Shown here one piece after another: positions 53,532 through 63,428 of a stretch of DNA of 64,000 bases. How positions within the stretch are numbered: position 1 is the stretch's first letter; every line of letters begins with the position of its first letter. The notes under the pieces are model-generated. The model searched no databases. It saw only the letters and a list, made by a program, of their open reading frames with translations, and was not told where the DNA came from. Origin of the DNA: Rhodomicrobium sp. Az07 (GTDB lineage Bacteria; Pseudomonadota; Alphaproteobacteria; Rhizobiales; Rhodomicrobiaceae); contig NZ_JAHFZG010000010.1 of assembly GCF_018619475.1 (NCBI RefSeq), positions 1 through 64,000 on the forward strand, given 5' to 3'. Made by a program: the position numbers and the translations under genes.

Positions 53532-55730
53532 GTGGCGGGCGTGAGCATTGTCGTTCCGAGCGGACTGAGCGCGTCGCGCGGCGGGCGGTTGTCGCGTGCG
53601 CCGGCGACGGTGGCGCGTGCCGTCGCGGCGGAACTCGACGCCGAACAGGGGCGCTGGTTCCTGTGGATTCCGGTGTTCTTCGGCGCGGGCGTCGGCGCCT
53701 ATTTCGCGCTTCCCACCGAGCCGGATCTGTCGCTGTCGGGCGGGCTGCTGCTGCTTGCGTTGAGCCTGCGCATCCTCGCCCGCACGCAGCTTTTCGCGTT
53801 CCTGCTGACGACGGTCATCCTCTGCGCAAGCGCCGGTTTCTTCGCGGCGAAGGTGCGCACGGCCATCGTAGCCGCTCCGGTGCTCGAACGGCACGGCGCC
53901 TACAACATCGAAGGCTTCGTGGAGCAGTTCGACCGGCAGACCGAAAAGCGCGCCCGCGCGATCATCCGCCTGTCGAGCCTCAAATATGAAGACGCCGAAA
54001 TGCCCGCGCTGCCGTTCCGCGTGCGCGTGAGCCTTCGCGGCGATGTCGAGCTTCGGCCCGGCGAAGCGATCCGGTTTCGCGCCATCCTCGGCCCGCCGCC
54101 TGAGCCTGTGATGCCGGGCGGCTACGATTTCGCACGCGCGAGCTATTATCAGGCTGTCGGCGGATCGGGCTACTCCTTGACGAAGCCCGAGAAGATCGAA
54201 GGCCGCGCGCTGCCGTGGGACATGGTGCCCCGCACGTGGCTCGCGGATCTGCGCGGGCGCATCGGCGACCGCATCACGGCGGCGCTGCCCGGCCAGACGG
54301 GCGAGATTGCCGCCGCGCTGACGGTCGGCCAGACGGCGGGTCTCGACGAGAAGTCGATGGACGATTTGCGCGCCTCGGGCCTCGCGCACATCATCTCGAT
54401 ATCGGGGATGCACATGTCGCTCGTCGCGGGTGGCATGTTCTGGTTCGTGCGATGGCTGCTCGCGCTGTTTCCGTCGATCGCGCTGCGCTACTCCACGCGC
54501 GGACTTGCGGCGATGGCCGCGCTTTTCGTGGTGACGGTCTATCTCGCATTGTCGGGCGCGGCTGTCGGGGCGGTCCGCGCTTATCTCATGATCGCGGTGG
54601 TGTTCCTTGCGATCCTGTTGAACCGGCCAGCGCTCTCGCTCCGTAACGTTGCGCTGGCGGGGCTTGTCATCCTCGTCGTGCTGCCGGACAGCCTCATCGA
54701 CATCAGCTTTCAGATGTCGTTCGCCGCTACCGCCGCGCTTGTCGCGGGCTATGAGCGGTTCGGGCGGTATCTGCATTTCGACGCGCGCAATATCCGCGAG
54801 CGCCTCCTGTGGCAGCCGGTCTATCTGCTCGGCGGCGTGCTGGTGACGACAGCCACGGCGGGGCTGGCGGTCGAGCCGTTTTCCGCCTACCACTTTCACA
54901 CGTTGGTGACCTATGCCGCGCTCGGCAACCTCGTCGGCGCCCCGCCGGTCGACTTTCTCGCCATGCCCGCAATGATCGTCGCGCTCATTGCCATGCCCTT
55001 CGGGCTGGAGGACGCGCCGCTCGCGGCAATGGGCGTCGGCGTCGATGCAATGATGTCGGTCGCGCATTGGGTCGGCGGTCTGCCCGGCTCGACCGTTCCC
55101 GTGGCGGCCTTTCCGTTCGCGGCGTTGCTGCTGATCGTGACGGGCGGCCTGTGGCTTGTAATCTGGCGGCGGCCGTGGCGCGTGCTGGGCCTCGGCCTGA
55201 TCGGCGTGGGCGTGGCGATGACGTCCATCCATGCGCGGCCCGACATTCTCGTCGACCGGGACGCGAAGCTCGTCGCCGTGCGCGACCGCGAAGGCCGCCT
55301 GCAAGCGCCGAAGACGCGGCGCGCGTCCTATGCGCTTCAGCAATGGCTCAGGGCCGATGGCGATACGCGAAAGCCGAAGGAAGCCGCAATCGGCGCGGGG
55401 TGGCAGTGCGACCGCACGAGCTGCGTCTCGTTGGTGAAGGGGCGGCTCGTCAGCCTGATCGCGCGGCCCGACGCCATCGAGGAAGACTGCCGCCGCGCCG
55501 CGATCCTCGTCATGCCGATGGACCTCGCGCGGCCATGCCCCGCGCCGAAGCTCGTGCTCGACCGCGGCGCGCTGTGGGAGCGAGGCGCGGCCGCGATTGC
55601 GCTGGTCGACGGTGCGATGGCGATTACGACGGCGGCCGAAGGGCGCGGCGTGCGTCCGTGGTCGCCCGCGCGGCGAAAGCGCGAAAAGATCCGGGCGGAG
55701 GTGGAAGGCGACGAAGCTGCCGGGAACTGA
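53532..55730 (+). CDS. comEC: ComEC/Rec2-type channel protein without a visible beta-lactamase active site
   Basis: A 732-residue membrane protein. Two or three N-terminal helices are followed by a DUF4131-type soluble domain (about 125-230). The competence domain with many helices (from [20 protein letters not shown], through [14 protein letters not shown] and [14 protein letters not shown]) comes next. The last 170 residues hold a degenerate domain in which the HxHxDH metal motif of the ComEC metallo-beta-lactamase is absent. ComEC forms the inner-membrane channel for DNA uptake. The start is a GTG; another GTG nine bases on is possible. Confidence 0.9.
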   Translation: MAGVSIVVPSGLSASRGGRLSRAPATVARAVAAELDAEQGRWFLWIPVFFGAGVGAYFALPTEPDLSLSGGLLLLALSLRILARTQLFAFLLTTVILCASAGFFAAKVRTAIVAAPVLERHGAYNIEGFVEQFDRQTEKRARAIIRLSSLKYEDAEMPALPFRVRVSLRGDVELRPGEAIRFRAILGPPPEPVMPGGYDFARASYYQAVGGSGYSLTKPEKIEGRALPWDMVPRTWLADLRGRIGDRITAALPGQTGEIAAALTVGQTAGLDEKSMDDLRASGLAHIISISGMHMSLVAGGMFWFVRWLLALFPSIALRYSTRGLAAMAALFVVTVYLALSGAAVGAVRAYLMIAVVFLAILLNRPALSLRNVALAGLVILVVLPDSLIDISFQMSFAATAALVAGYERFGRYLHFDARNIRERLLWQPVYLLGGVLVTTATAGLAVEPFSAYHFHTLVTYAALGNLVGAPPVDFLAMPAMIVALIAMPFGLEDAPLAAMGVGVDAMMSVAHWVGGLPGSTVPVAAFPFAALLLIVTGGLWLVIWRRPWRVLGLGLIGVGVAMTSIHARPDILVDRDAKLVAVRDREGRLQAPKTRRASYALQQWLRADGDTRKPKEAAIGAGWQCDRTSCVSLVKGRLVSLIARPDAIEEDCRRAAILVMPMDLARPCPAPKLVLDRGALWERGAAAIALVDGAMAITTAAEGRGVRPWSPARRKREKIRAEVEGDEAAGN

Positions 55731-55947
55731 CGCCATCCATGCGCGTTTCCAGCGGCCGCGTTCTCGCCTCCGGTTCATCGGTCAAGCTTTGCGAAGGCTC
55801 GATCTGTATGATTGTTTTCGCAGATGACGACGGCCATTTTCTGCCGATCAACTTTTGTTACAATTTGATGAAGATTGTTACCTATGCGCGCGCTATATGA
55901 TTCGATGTGGGCATCAAGATTCGCAAATTCGCGAAACGGGGGTCGAC

Positions 55948-56232
55948 ATGCATCGAGCCGAACGAGAGTTCGCGTTGCGTGCCGCGTCTGGTTGTAGTCA
56001 TCCTGTTAGCGCCAATCGGGTGGGCGCAAGTCTTTTAGTGATCGGTTTTTGTCTCGGTCTGACGGGGTGTGCGGAGGATCTGACGTATCCAAGCGTCGCG
56101 GGCATCGCGGATGTCGGTACGGTGCTCTCAAGGGAGGAGCGTCAGAAAGCGGTGGAAGAACTGCAAAAACAGCAGAACCATGCGGCTTCCGGGCGTACCG
56201 AAGTAGCCGACGCCACCACGAACAGCGATTAG
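55948..56232 (+). CDS. Small lipoprotein, unknown
   Basis: A 94-residue protein whose signal is preceded by an unusually long 25-residue basic/polar N-region. The lipobox is LTGC (about 44-47), and a short acidic helical mature part follows (TVLSREERQKAVEELQKQQN). A CGGGGG site precedes the ATG. This kind of small lipoprotein with an EEL/ERQ helix is widespread in Rhizobiales, but no function is known to me. Direct repeats TTGTTAC at 55855-55861 and 55875-55881 lie upstream. Confidence 0.75.
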   Translation: MHRAEREFALRAASGCSHPVSANRVGASLLVIGFCLGLTGCAEDLTYPSVAGIADVGTVLSREERQKAVEELQKQQNHAASGRTEVADATTNSD

Positions 56233-56618
56233 GGTCGCGAGTCGTGTATGTCGTCCGGCAAGGTACCCGGATGACATAGGTCGGCCTCAAAGGACCATTA
56301 GCACGCCTACTGAATGAAGTCTGATTTGAAGCGTTCGAGCGAAGCGGAAACGCCTCAGAAGATGTCCTGATGGGGGACCGGAACGGGGAGCGACGCGAGT
56401 CGTTCCCCGTTCCTTATTGAGGACGCTGCGGCCTTTCATGATGGGCGACCGTTTCGCTCGCGCCGTCTCACGCCGGGCTTCGGCGCACTCGGACCCTGCA
56501 ATATCTTGCGGACCCTTATTGGCGCAAAGCTCCATGGACAGGGGCGGCGCTCCGGTCTTATAGGTAATGCAGCGCCGGGCAAGCACCCCGCGCTTTGCTA
56601 TTCAGGAACCATCCAACC
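56233..56618. other. 386-base intergenic region, possible small RNA
   Basis: There is no convincing protein frame. The middle contains the strong hairpin listed separately; the 100 bases before it show several short complementary stretches. It might encode a small RNA ending at that hairpin, but I could not match it to 6S, SRP, tmRNA, RNase P or any riboswitch I know. Confidence 0.3.
56380..56413 (+). terminator. Very stable 15-pair hairpin, terminator-like
   Basis: GGAACGGGGAGCGAC (56380-56394) pairs with GTCGTTCCCCGTTCC (56399-56413), with one G-T pair, around a GCGA tetraloop of the stable GNRA class. TTATTGAGG follows, so the T-run is poor. It may end the lipoprotein transcript or a small RNA. 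Confidence 0.5.
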
Positions 56619-57848
56619 ATGACCGAAGAATTCCACCGCATCAAACGACTGCCGCCTTATGTGTTCGAGCAAGTGAACAAGCTCAAGGCAGCAGCACGAG
56701 CGCGTGGGGAAGACATCATCGATCTGGGGATGGGCAATCCCGACCTGCCGACGCCGGACCACATCACCGAAAAGCTGATTGAGACGGTCGGCAAGCCGCG
56801 CACGAACCGCTATTCCGCGTCGCGGGGCATTCCGGGGCTGCGGCGCGCGCAGGCGGCGTATTACGACCGCCGCTTCGGCGTGAAGCTGAACCCCGACACG
56901 CAGGTTGTCGCGACGCTCGGCTCGAAGGAAGGCTTCGCCAACATGGCGCAAGCGATCACCGCTCCGGGCGATCTGGTTCTCGTGCCGAGCCCCACCTATC
57001 CGATCCACGAATTCGGCTTCATCATCTCGGGCGGCACCATTCGCCACGTGCCCGCGAGCGTGGACGACACGTTCCTGAGCGCTGTCGACAAGGCGGTGAG
57101 GCACAGCGTGCCGAAGCCGCTTGCGCTCATCATCTCCTATCCGTCCAACCCCACGGCGTTGATGGCGAGCCTCGATTTCTACAAGGAAGTCATCGACTAC
57201 GCGAAGAAGCACGACCTCATCGTGCTGTCGGACGTCGCCTATGCCGAAATCTACTTCGACAACAACCCGCCGCCGTCCATCCTTCAAGTGCCGGGCGCGT
57301 TCGATGTCGCGGTGGAGTTCACGTCGCTGTCGAAGACCTACTCGATGCCCGGCTGGCGCATGGGCTTCTGCGTCGGCAACGAGCGGCTTTGCGCGGCGCT
57401 TGCGCGCGTGAAGTCCTATCTGGATTACGGCGCGTTCACTCCGATCCAGGTTGCTGCGACCGCCGCACTGAATGGCCCGCAAGACTGCGTCGAGGAGATG
57501 CGCCAGACCTACAAGCGCCGCCGCGACTGCCTCGTGGAAACGTTCGAGCGTTCCGGCTGGCCCATCCCGGCACCGGGCGGCACGATGTTCGCCTGGGCGC
57601 CGCTACCTCCCGGCTGGGAGAAAGTCGGCTCGCTCGAATTCTCGAAGCTGCTGCTTGAAAAGGCGGGCGTCGCCGTCTCGCCGGGCCTCGGCTTCGGCGA
57701 ATATGGCGAAGGCTTCGTCCGCATCGCGCTTGTCGAGAACGAGCACCGCATCCGGCAGGCCGCGCGCGCGGTCAAGAAGTTCCTGTCGTCGGGCGAGCAG
57801 ACGTTGCACAACGTCATCCCGTTCGCGGAAGCCTCCGGCGCGCGCTGA
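56619..57848 (+). CDS. alaC: PLP-dependent aminotransferase, AlaC-like
   Basis: A 409-residue fold-type I aminotransferase. It opens with RIKRLPPYVFEQVNKLKAAA and IDLGMGNPDLPTPDHI. The PLP lysine lies in FTSLSKTYSMPGWRMGF (about residue 246), with the substrate Arg in GEGFVRIALVENEHRI. These features match E. coli AlaC (YfdZ), which makes alanine from pyruvate and glutamate, rather than aspartate aminotransferase. The ATG at 56619 follows AGGAA. The gene stands alone, followed by a palindromic element. Confidence 0.88.
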   Translation: MTEEFHRIKRLPPYVFEQVNKLKAAARARGEDIIDLGMGNPDLPTPDHITEKLIETVGKPRTNRYSASRGIPGLRRAQAAYYDRRFGVKLNPDTQVVATLGSKEGFANMAQAITAPGDLVLVPSPTYPIHEFGFIISGGTIRHVPASVDDTFLSAVDKAVRHSVPKPLALIISYPSNPTALMASLDFYKEVIDYAKKHDLIVLSDVAYAEIYFDNNPPPSILQVPGAFDVAVEFTSLSKTYSMPGWRMGFCVGNERLCAALARVKSYLDYGAFTPIQVAATAALNGPQDCVEEMRQTYKRRRDCLVETFERSGWPIPAPGGTMFAWAPLPPGWEKVGSLEFSKLLLEKAGVAVSPGLGFGEYGEGFVRIALVENEHRIRQAARAVKKFLSSGEQTLHNVIPFAEASGAR

Positions 57849-57871
57849 AGATTTCGACTGCATTCCGTTAG

Positions 57872-57908
57872 CAGCCAGCGTCAATTGGACACGATTTGAC
57901 GCTGGCTG
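57872..57908. repeat. Palindrome, copy B of the dispersed element
   Basis: CAGCCAGCGTCAA (57872-57884) pairs with TTTGACGCTGGCTG (57895-57908). The right half contains GGACACGATTTGACGC, which differs by one base from the core at 4409-4438. It lies 23 bases after the aminotransferase stop and has no T-run. Confidence 0.6.
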
Positions 57909-58033
57909 ATTGATCACGGCGAGAGGCAGCCCGCTGTCCTTCCGGTTCGCCCGAGCGCCATGTCGCATTGAGGCGCAAGCTTGGCGCGCGCCTGCACCAG
58001 ACATATTTGGGGGGATTTTGCAGGGGAAAGACG

Positions 58034-59203
58034 ATGCGATTGCTGCACACCGCCGACTGGCATCTTGGGCGTCAGTTCGATGGCCGCGCGCTGGACGACG
58101 ACCACGCGCATGTGCTCGCACAAGTGTATGCGGCCATCGTCTCTGAGCACCCGCATGCGCTCATCATCGCCGGAGATGTGTTCGACCGCGCGGCTCCCTC
58201 GGAAGCTGCCGTCCGGCTTTTCAACGACTTCGTGCAGCGCGTCGTGAGCGATACCGAAACCGCGATTATCGTCATCGCCGGAAACCACGACTCCGCCGAC
58301 CGCATCGGTGCGATGGGCCTTCTCGCAAGCCGCAACCGCGCGCTCGTTCGCGGTCCGCTCACCGCCGCTGAGGTGCCTCTCATCCTTGAAGACGGTTTCG
58401 GCCCTGTCGCCATCTCGGGCCTGCCCTTCGCCTATGAATACGCCGCGCGCGAATGTTTTCAGAACACCTCTATCGCCGCGCCGGTCGATGTCCTGCGGGC
58501 GCAGGTCGCGGCGGCGAAGGAGCATGTTCCCGCCGGTGCGCGCTGGGTCATTGCCGCTCATGCCTTTGTTTCCGGCGCCGTGGTGGGTGAAAGCGAGCGC
58601 TCGCTTAGTCGCGCCGTCGGCGGCATCGAAACCGTCAGCGCCGATGTTTTCGAGGGCGCGCATTACGTGGCGCTCGGACACCTCCACCGGGAGCAGACGG
58701 CTGGCGGGGAACACATCTGCTATTCCGGGTCGCTGCTTCCGTTTGCCTTCGGCGAGGACGATCACGACAAGGGGATGCTGCTTGTCGATCTGGCAAAGGA
58801 CGGCAGTATCGCCAAGCGGTTCATCCCGTTTCAACTGAAGCGGCGCGCACGGACCATCAGCGGCACGATGGAAGCCATCCTGACAGAGGGTGCGCTGAAC
58901 CCCAGCGAGGACTTCCTTCGCGTCGTCCTGACCGACGACGCCAAGGCAATCGATCCGATGAAGCGCATCCGCGAGTTCTATCCGAACGCCTGCCTCCTCG
59001 AATACGAAAAGGATATCGCTCTCGAAGCCCGCCAACCCGGTGTCGCCCGCGCGACCAAACTGACCGATCCGGCGGAGGTTATCGCCGAGTTCCTGCAATT
59101 CACGCGCAACAGCCCGCCCACCGACGCGGAGCAGGCCCTTATCGCACAAGCGCTGCATGGTTCCGCCATCGAGAACTCCTCGCCGGAACTGGAGATCGCA
59201 TGA
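58034..59203 (+). CDS. sbcD: Exonuclease subunit SbcD (Mre11-type)
   Basis: A 389-residue metallophosphoesterase. The motifs in order are HTADWHLGRQ, IAGDVFDRAAPS, IAGNHDSADR and ALGHLHRE, which bind two Mn ions for double-strand exonuclease and hairpin endonuclease activity. It works in complex with SbcC to process palindromic DNA and broken ends. The ATG at 58034 follows AGGGGAAAG. The stop overlaps the sbcC start (ATGA). Confidence 0.95.
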   Translation: MRLLHTADWHLGRQFDGRALDDDHAHVLAQVYAAIVSEHPHALIIAGDVFDRAAPSEAAVRLFNDFVQRVVSDTETAIIVIAGNHDSADRIGAMGLLASRNRALVRGPLTAAEVPLILEDGFGPVAISGLPFAYEYAARECFQNTSIAAPVDVLRAQVAAAKEHVPAGARWVIAAHAFVSGAVVGESERSLSRAVGGIETVSADVFEGAHYVALGHLHREQTAGGEHICYSGSLLPFAFGEDDHDKGMLLVDLAKDGSIAKRFIPFQLKRRARTISGTMEAILTEGALNPSEDFLRVVLTDDAKAIDPMKRIREFYPNACLLEYEKDIALEARQPGVARATKLTDPAEVIAEFLQFTRNSPPTDAEQALIAQALHGSAIENSSPELEIA

Positions 59204-62200
59204 AGCCGCTCTACCTCGTCATTCAGGCATTCGGCCCTTTCGCGGGGCGCCATGTGGTGGACTTCCGGCACGCGCTCGACTGCGGGTTGTTCGGCATCTA
59301 CGGCTCGACCGGGTCGGGAAAGTCCAGCATCTTCAACGCGATGACGTTCGCGTTGTTTGGCGAGGCGGTGAAGGAAAAGGTCGATAACGCCACGCTGCGA
59401 TCCCACCACGCCGCGCCGGATGTCCCGACGCTGGTGGAGTTCGTGTTCGCGATGGGCGACCGTCAATATCGCGTCGTCCGCTCGCCGGAGCAGGAGCGGC
59501 CCAAAAAAAGCGGGAGCGGCATGACGAGTGAACCTCACAGGGCTTGGCTGTTCGATGTCACCGGCAAGGATCCGGCAGATCTCGACGATCAGAATCCCGG
59601 CTCGAAAATAGCGGAAAGAAAGCTCGGGGAGGTCAACTCCGCGATTCAAGATCTTCTCGGCTACAAGGCGGAGCAATTCCGTCAGATCGTGCTGTTGCCG
59701 CAAGGCCGGTTCGAAACCTTCCTCACCGCCGATACGAGCCAGCGGATGGGGATTTTGAGAGAGCTTTTCGATGTCTCCCTTTATCGCAGCATCACCGACC
59801 GCATGAAGGAGCGGGCGGACAATGCTGAAAAGGAGGTCCGAAGAGAGCGGGACATATGCGAGGGTCTTCTCCAAAGTGGAGGCTTTGCCGGGATGGATGC
59901 TCTCGCCACCGGCATCGAGGAAGCGCGCAAGACCGTCGAGCTGAAACAGGAAGAACTGACCGCATGCAAGGCGCAAGGGGCGGCCGCATTCGCCGCGCTT
60001 CAAACCGCCGTCCAGCAGGATAAGAGCTTTCAGCAATACGCAGCAGCCATCACGGCCTTGAACGGGCTACAGCAGAAAGCCGACGAGTTCGCAGTCAAGC
60101 GCGAGAGGGTCAGCGACGCGCGGAAAGCGCAAACGCTCGTCGCGTTCGACGATCAGGTGCGGCTCGAACGGAAAGGCGTCGCCGACCTAGCCCAAGCGCT
60201 CGCGAAAGCCCGCGCCCTCCGTTCCGCGGCGGAAAAAAATCACGCCGACCGGGAGAAGGCGCACGCGCTTCTCGCGGAACGCAAGGATGAATTCGAGCAG
60301 AAGCGCGCCCGCGAACGCGATCTTCTCAAACATCGTGAAACACTTCTTGGCACCACGGCCCATCGAGGCGAACTGACAGGCGCCATTGCTGCGTTCGATG
60401 CGGCCAACGCCACGCTGGAAGCTCGGACTCGCGCCGCCACGCGCGCACGCGATGAGGCTCAGAAGTGCCAAACCGCCCTCGACGCGGAACGCGGAAATCA
60501 GGTTCAGCGCGCCGGTCTTCGGGCTTCGATTGCCAGCCTCAACGCCGACCTGACGGCTGCGCTGACCTTTGAGAAGAAGTCTCGCGAAATTGCGCTTACT
60601 CAAGCCGAACTTGCAAAGAGAACCGGCACTTTCAATTTAGTTGCGCAATCGCTCGAAGCGGCAAAGGCGGCGATGACAGAGGCCGAGGCCGCGCTGTTTC
60701 GCAATCACGCGGCGTTGCTGGCGGGGCGGCTGACCGATGGCGAGCCCTGTCTTGTTTGCGGTTCCCTGCATCATCCATTGCCCGCCGAGGGAGGCGGTGA
60801 AAGCGAGCGCGTCGCGGCGGATTATGAGGGCGCTCGGGAAAAACTTCGGGTCGGGCGAGACCATTACGACCGCGCCAGCGTTGCCCGCGCAACCGCCGAA
60901 GCTCACCATGCGCAAATCGCGCGCGATCTTGCCGAGCTGAAAGCGCCCGCTCAAGCTTCCACGCAGGTGCGCGATACCCTGCAAGCCGCCGAGGCGAACC
61001 TCAAAAAGCTCGGTGTTGATCGCGACCTCCTGGGTCTGGAAGCGGCGGTTGGCACGGCTCAAGCGGCTGTCGCCAAGACCGACGCCGATGTCGAGGCGGC
61101 GCGTCGGGCGCGTGACGCGGCCGACACATGCAAGGCTCTTGCGAACCAGCGGCTTGAGCAGGCTTTGGCTTCGATACCGGCAGATTTGCGCGATAGCGCT
61201 GCGCTCGGCCGCGCAATCGATGAGGCGAGACGGGCCATCCAACAGTATGACGCTGCGCTGAAGACCGCAGAAGAAGCGAAAGACAAGGCCAAAGAGGCTT
61301 TTATCGCCGCCGATCGCGATGCGACCAACGCCGAGAGCAATCTGGCCGAAGCCAGAAGAAAGCTCTCGGCAGCGCAGGGCACCTTTGACAAGGCGTGCGC
61401 GGCGGCCGGTCTTTCACCGGAAGCCTATCAGGCGTCGAAGCCATTCATTGCGAGCATCGAAGCGCTTGAGCAAGACATCTGGCGATATGCGACCGCCGTG
61501 GACATCGCTTCAGAGGATGTCCGCAAGGCTGAGGAAGCGACGATGGATCTCGACCGACCCGACATCGACGCCCTGAAGAAGGCGCATGACGACGCGGAGC
61601 AGGCGCAGAAACGCGCCGATGAAGCCTGCCATGATGCGCGCCATGTGCTGGAGACACGCGAGAAATTGCAAAAGGACGTCACGGCGCGCCTTTGCCACGT
61701 CGACAAGGTGGAAGCCGAAACAGCGCCGGTTCGCGAACTCGCCCGCTACATGAGCGGAAAGGACGGCGCCAAGGTCGATCTCGAAACCTTCGCCATCGGC
61801 GCCATGTTCGACCGCGTGCTCGAAGCCGCGAACGCCAGAATGCGGCCCATGACCGCGAACCGCTACACGCTTGTGCGCGAGGCCGAGACCAAGGGCGCGG
61901 GCCGCAAGGGGCTTGGGCTGTGCGTGGACGACATTTACACCGGGCGCACCCGCCCGACCTCCACCCTCTCGGGCGGCGAGACATTCATCGCGGCTCTCGC
62001 CCTCGCGCTCGGGCTTTCAGACGTGGTGGAAAGCACCAACGGCGCCATCCGCCTCGATACCATCTTCATCGACGAAGGTTTCGGCAGTCTCGACGCCGAC
62101 AACGACTCGGGCACCCTCGATCGCGTTCTGACCGCGCTGCACAACCTCGCCGGCCAGACGCGCGCGGTGGGGGTGATCTCCCACGTGCCGCTGGTTCGCC

Positions 62201-62268
62201 AGCACATTCCCAACGGTTTCGAAATCGTCCCCGCCGCCAATGGCAGCATGATCGAGGCACGGTTTTGA
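59200..62268 (+). CDS. sbcC: Exonuclease subunit SbcC (Rad50-type ATPase)
   Basis: A 1022-residue SMC-like ATPase. Walker A GSTGSGKSS (about 35-43) is N-terminal. Two long coiled-coil arms meet at a zinc hook, GEPCLVCGSLHHP (Cys 517 and 520). The C-terminal ATPase half has signature LSGGETFIAAL and Walker B DTIFIDEGFGSLDADN. With SbcD it opens hairpins and trims ends, which is notable in a genome rich in palindromic repeats. Length is normal (E. coli 1048). It is translationally coupled to sbcD. Confidence 0.95.
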   Translation: MKPLYLVIQAFGPFAGRHVVDFRHALDCGLFGIYGSTGSGKSSIFNAMTFALFGEAVKEKVDNATLRSHHAAPDVPTLVEFVFAMGDRQYRVVRSPEQERPKKSGSGMTSEPHRAWLFDVTGKDPADLDDQNPGSKIAERKLGEVNSAIQDLLGYKAEQFRQIVLLPQGRFETFLTADTSQRMGILRELFDVSLYRSITDRMKERADNAEKEVRRERDICEGLLQSGGFAGMDALATGIEEARKTVELKQEELTACKAQGAAAFAALQTAVQQDKSFQQYAAAITALNGLQQKADEFAVKRERVSDARKAQTLVAFDDQVRLERKGVADLAQALAKARALRSAAEKNHADREKAHALLAERKDEFEQKRARERDLLKHRETLLGTTAHRGELTGAIAAFDAANATLEARTRAATRARDEAQKCQTALDAERGNQVQRAGLRASIASLNADLTAALTFEKKSREIALTQAELAKRTGTFNLVAQSLEAAKAAMTEAEAALFRNHAALLAGRLTDGEPCLVCGSLHHPLPAEGGGESERVAADYEGAREKLRVGRDHYDRASVARATAEAHHAQIARDLAELKAPAQASTQVRDTLQAAEANLKKLGVDRDLLGLEAAVGTAQAAVAKTDADVEAARRARDAADTCKALANQRLEQALASIPADLRDSAALGRAIDEARRAIQQYDAALKTAEEAKDKAKEAFIAADRDATNAESNLAEARRKLSAAQGTFDKACAAAGLSPEAYQASKPFIASIEALEQDIWRYATAVDIASEDVRKAEEATMDLDRPDIDALKKAHDDAEQAQKRADEACHDARHVLETREKLQKDVTARLCHVDKVEAETAPVRELARYMSGKDGAKVDLETFAIGAMFDRVLEAANARMRPMTANRYTLVREAETKGAGRKGLGLCVDDIYTGRTRPTSTLSGGETFIAALALALGLSDVVESTNGAIRLDTIFIDEGFGSLDADNDSGTLDRVLTALHNLAGQTRAVGVISHVPLVRQHIPNGFEIVPAANGSMIEARF

Positions 62269-62489
62269 TTATGTTTGGTGTCGGAACCCCGGTGGAATGT
62301 TCCTTGGGATCGAGTGCGGCCGAGAGACAAGCCGCAAGGCGGTAAATCCCGAAGCGTCTCGGGGGGTTGGATTGACGCCTTATCTTCACGTTACATTCGC
62401 TCGAAAGCGTTCTAAAACAATCGCAAATCGATAACCGAGCGGCGCGATGCGTTCCATAACGCCCGACGCTCCCGGCGAAGGATTAGACT

Positions 62490-63407
62490 GTGGCTGAAAT
62501 GTTCCCTACCCCTGCTTCCGCACTTGAGTTGGATGATCGCCGCGCGGCTGTCGCCGAGGCGGTCGACCCGACTCCGGAAGATGAAACGAACGAAGCTTCC
62601 GTGAATACGGCTGACGAAACGGCTCCGCAACCGATCATCATCACCGAGGTGAAGGGTCACATCGGGACCGTCACCCTCAACAACATGGCCAAGCGCAACG
62701 CGCTTAGTTCCGCGCTGCTCGACTCGCTCACGGCTGCGCTCGGAGACTTCAAGGCGCAGTCGGTGCGGGTGGTCATCGTGCGCGCGCACAAAGGCGTCAA
62801 GGTCTGGTCCGCCGGGCATGACGTCAGGGAGCTGCGCCGCGGCCATCAGGATCCGCTCGGCTATGCCGATCCGCTGGAACAGGCATTGCGGGCGATCCGC
62901 TCTTATCCGGGGCCGGTTATCGCCATGGTACAGGGTTCGGTTTGGGGCGGCGCGTTCGATCTGGCCCTGTCCTGCGACATGATCATCGCGGACGAGACCT
63001 CGACCTTCGCCATCACGCCGGTCAATCTGGGCCTGCCCTACAACACCACCGGCCTGCTGCACTGCCTCAACCGGCTTCCCGTGAATTTCATCAAGGAAAT
63101 GTTCTTCACCGCAAGCCCGGTAAATGCCGATGTCGCCAAGCACTGGGGCATCATCAACCACGTCGTCCCATCGACCGAGATTGAGGCGTTCACTCAAAAT
63201 CTGGCGGAGCACATCGCCACGAAGGCGCCGCTCGCCGTCGCCGTGGTGAAAGAGCAGCTTCGAGTGCTGACCGATTTCCAGCCGGTGGCAGCGCAGGTCT
63301 TCGAGCGCATCCAGAACATGCGGCGCGAAGTTTATGAAAGCGCCGATTATCAGGAGGGCATCGACGCCTTCCTCGCAAAGCGGAAGCCGGAATTCCGGGG
63401 CAAGTAA
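62490..63407 (+). CDS. scpB: Methylmalonyl-CoA decarboxylase (ScpB/YgfG-like crotonase)
   Basis: A 305-residue crotonase-fold enzyme. From about residue 50 it follows E. coli ScpB closely: SAGHDVRELRRGHQDPLGY, GSVWGGAFDLALSCDMIIAD, TPVNLGLPYNTTG, EMFFTASPVNA and YESADYQEGIDAFLAKRKP. The active-site His (SAGHD) and Tyr (LPYN) of methylmalonyl-CoA decarboxylase are kept. It would convert methylmalonyl-CoA to propionyl-CoA. About 48 acidic, low-complexity residues precede the fold, which the E. coli enzyme lacks. The start is a GTG after GAAGGA; an ATG at 62499 is the alternative. No other propionate genes are adjacent. Confidence 0.88.
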   Translation: MAEMFPTPASALELDDRRAAVAEAVDPTPEDETNEASVNTADETAPQPIIITEVKGHIGTVTLNNMAKRNALSSALLDSLTAALGDFKAQSVRVVIVRAHKGVKVWSAGHDVRELRRGHQDPLGYADPLEQALRAIRSYPGPVIAMVQGSVWGGAFDLALSCDMIIADETSTFAITPVNLGLPYNTTGLLHCLNRLPVNFIKEMFFTASPVNADVAKHWGIINHVVPSTEIEAFTQNLAEHIATKAPLAVAVVKEQLRVLTDFQPVAAQVFERIQNMRREVYESADYQEGIDAFLAKRKPEFRGK

Positions 63408-63428
63408 ATAAAAAGGCTCGCGGCGGCC

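Noticed and set aside
53367-55778. In-frame upstream extension of gltX for about 800 codons
   Set aside because: It runs antisense across comEC; gltX has a normal start with HIGH motif at the usual distance and a ribosome site at 53366.
55855-55881. Direct repeats TTGTTAC as an operator for the small lipoprotein gene
   Set aside because: Spacing of 20 bases is suggestive, but no promoter could be placed relative to them and the motif is short, so it is mentioned only in the gene entry.
56287-56586. 99-codon minus-strand frame in the gap before the aminotransferase
   Set aside because: No ribosome site, low-complexity basic composition, and it runs across the strong hairpin.
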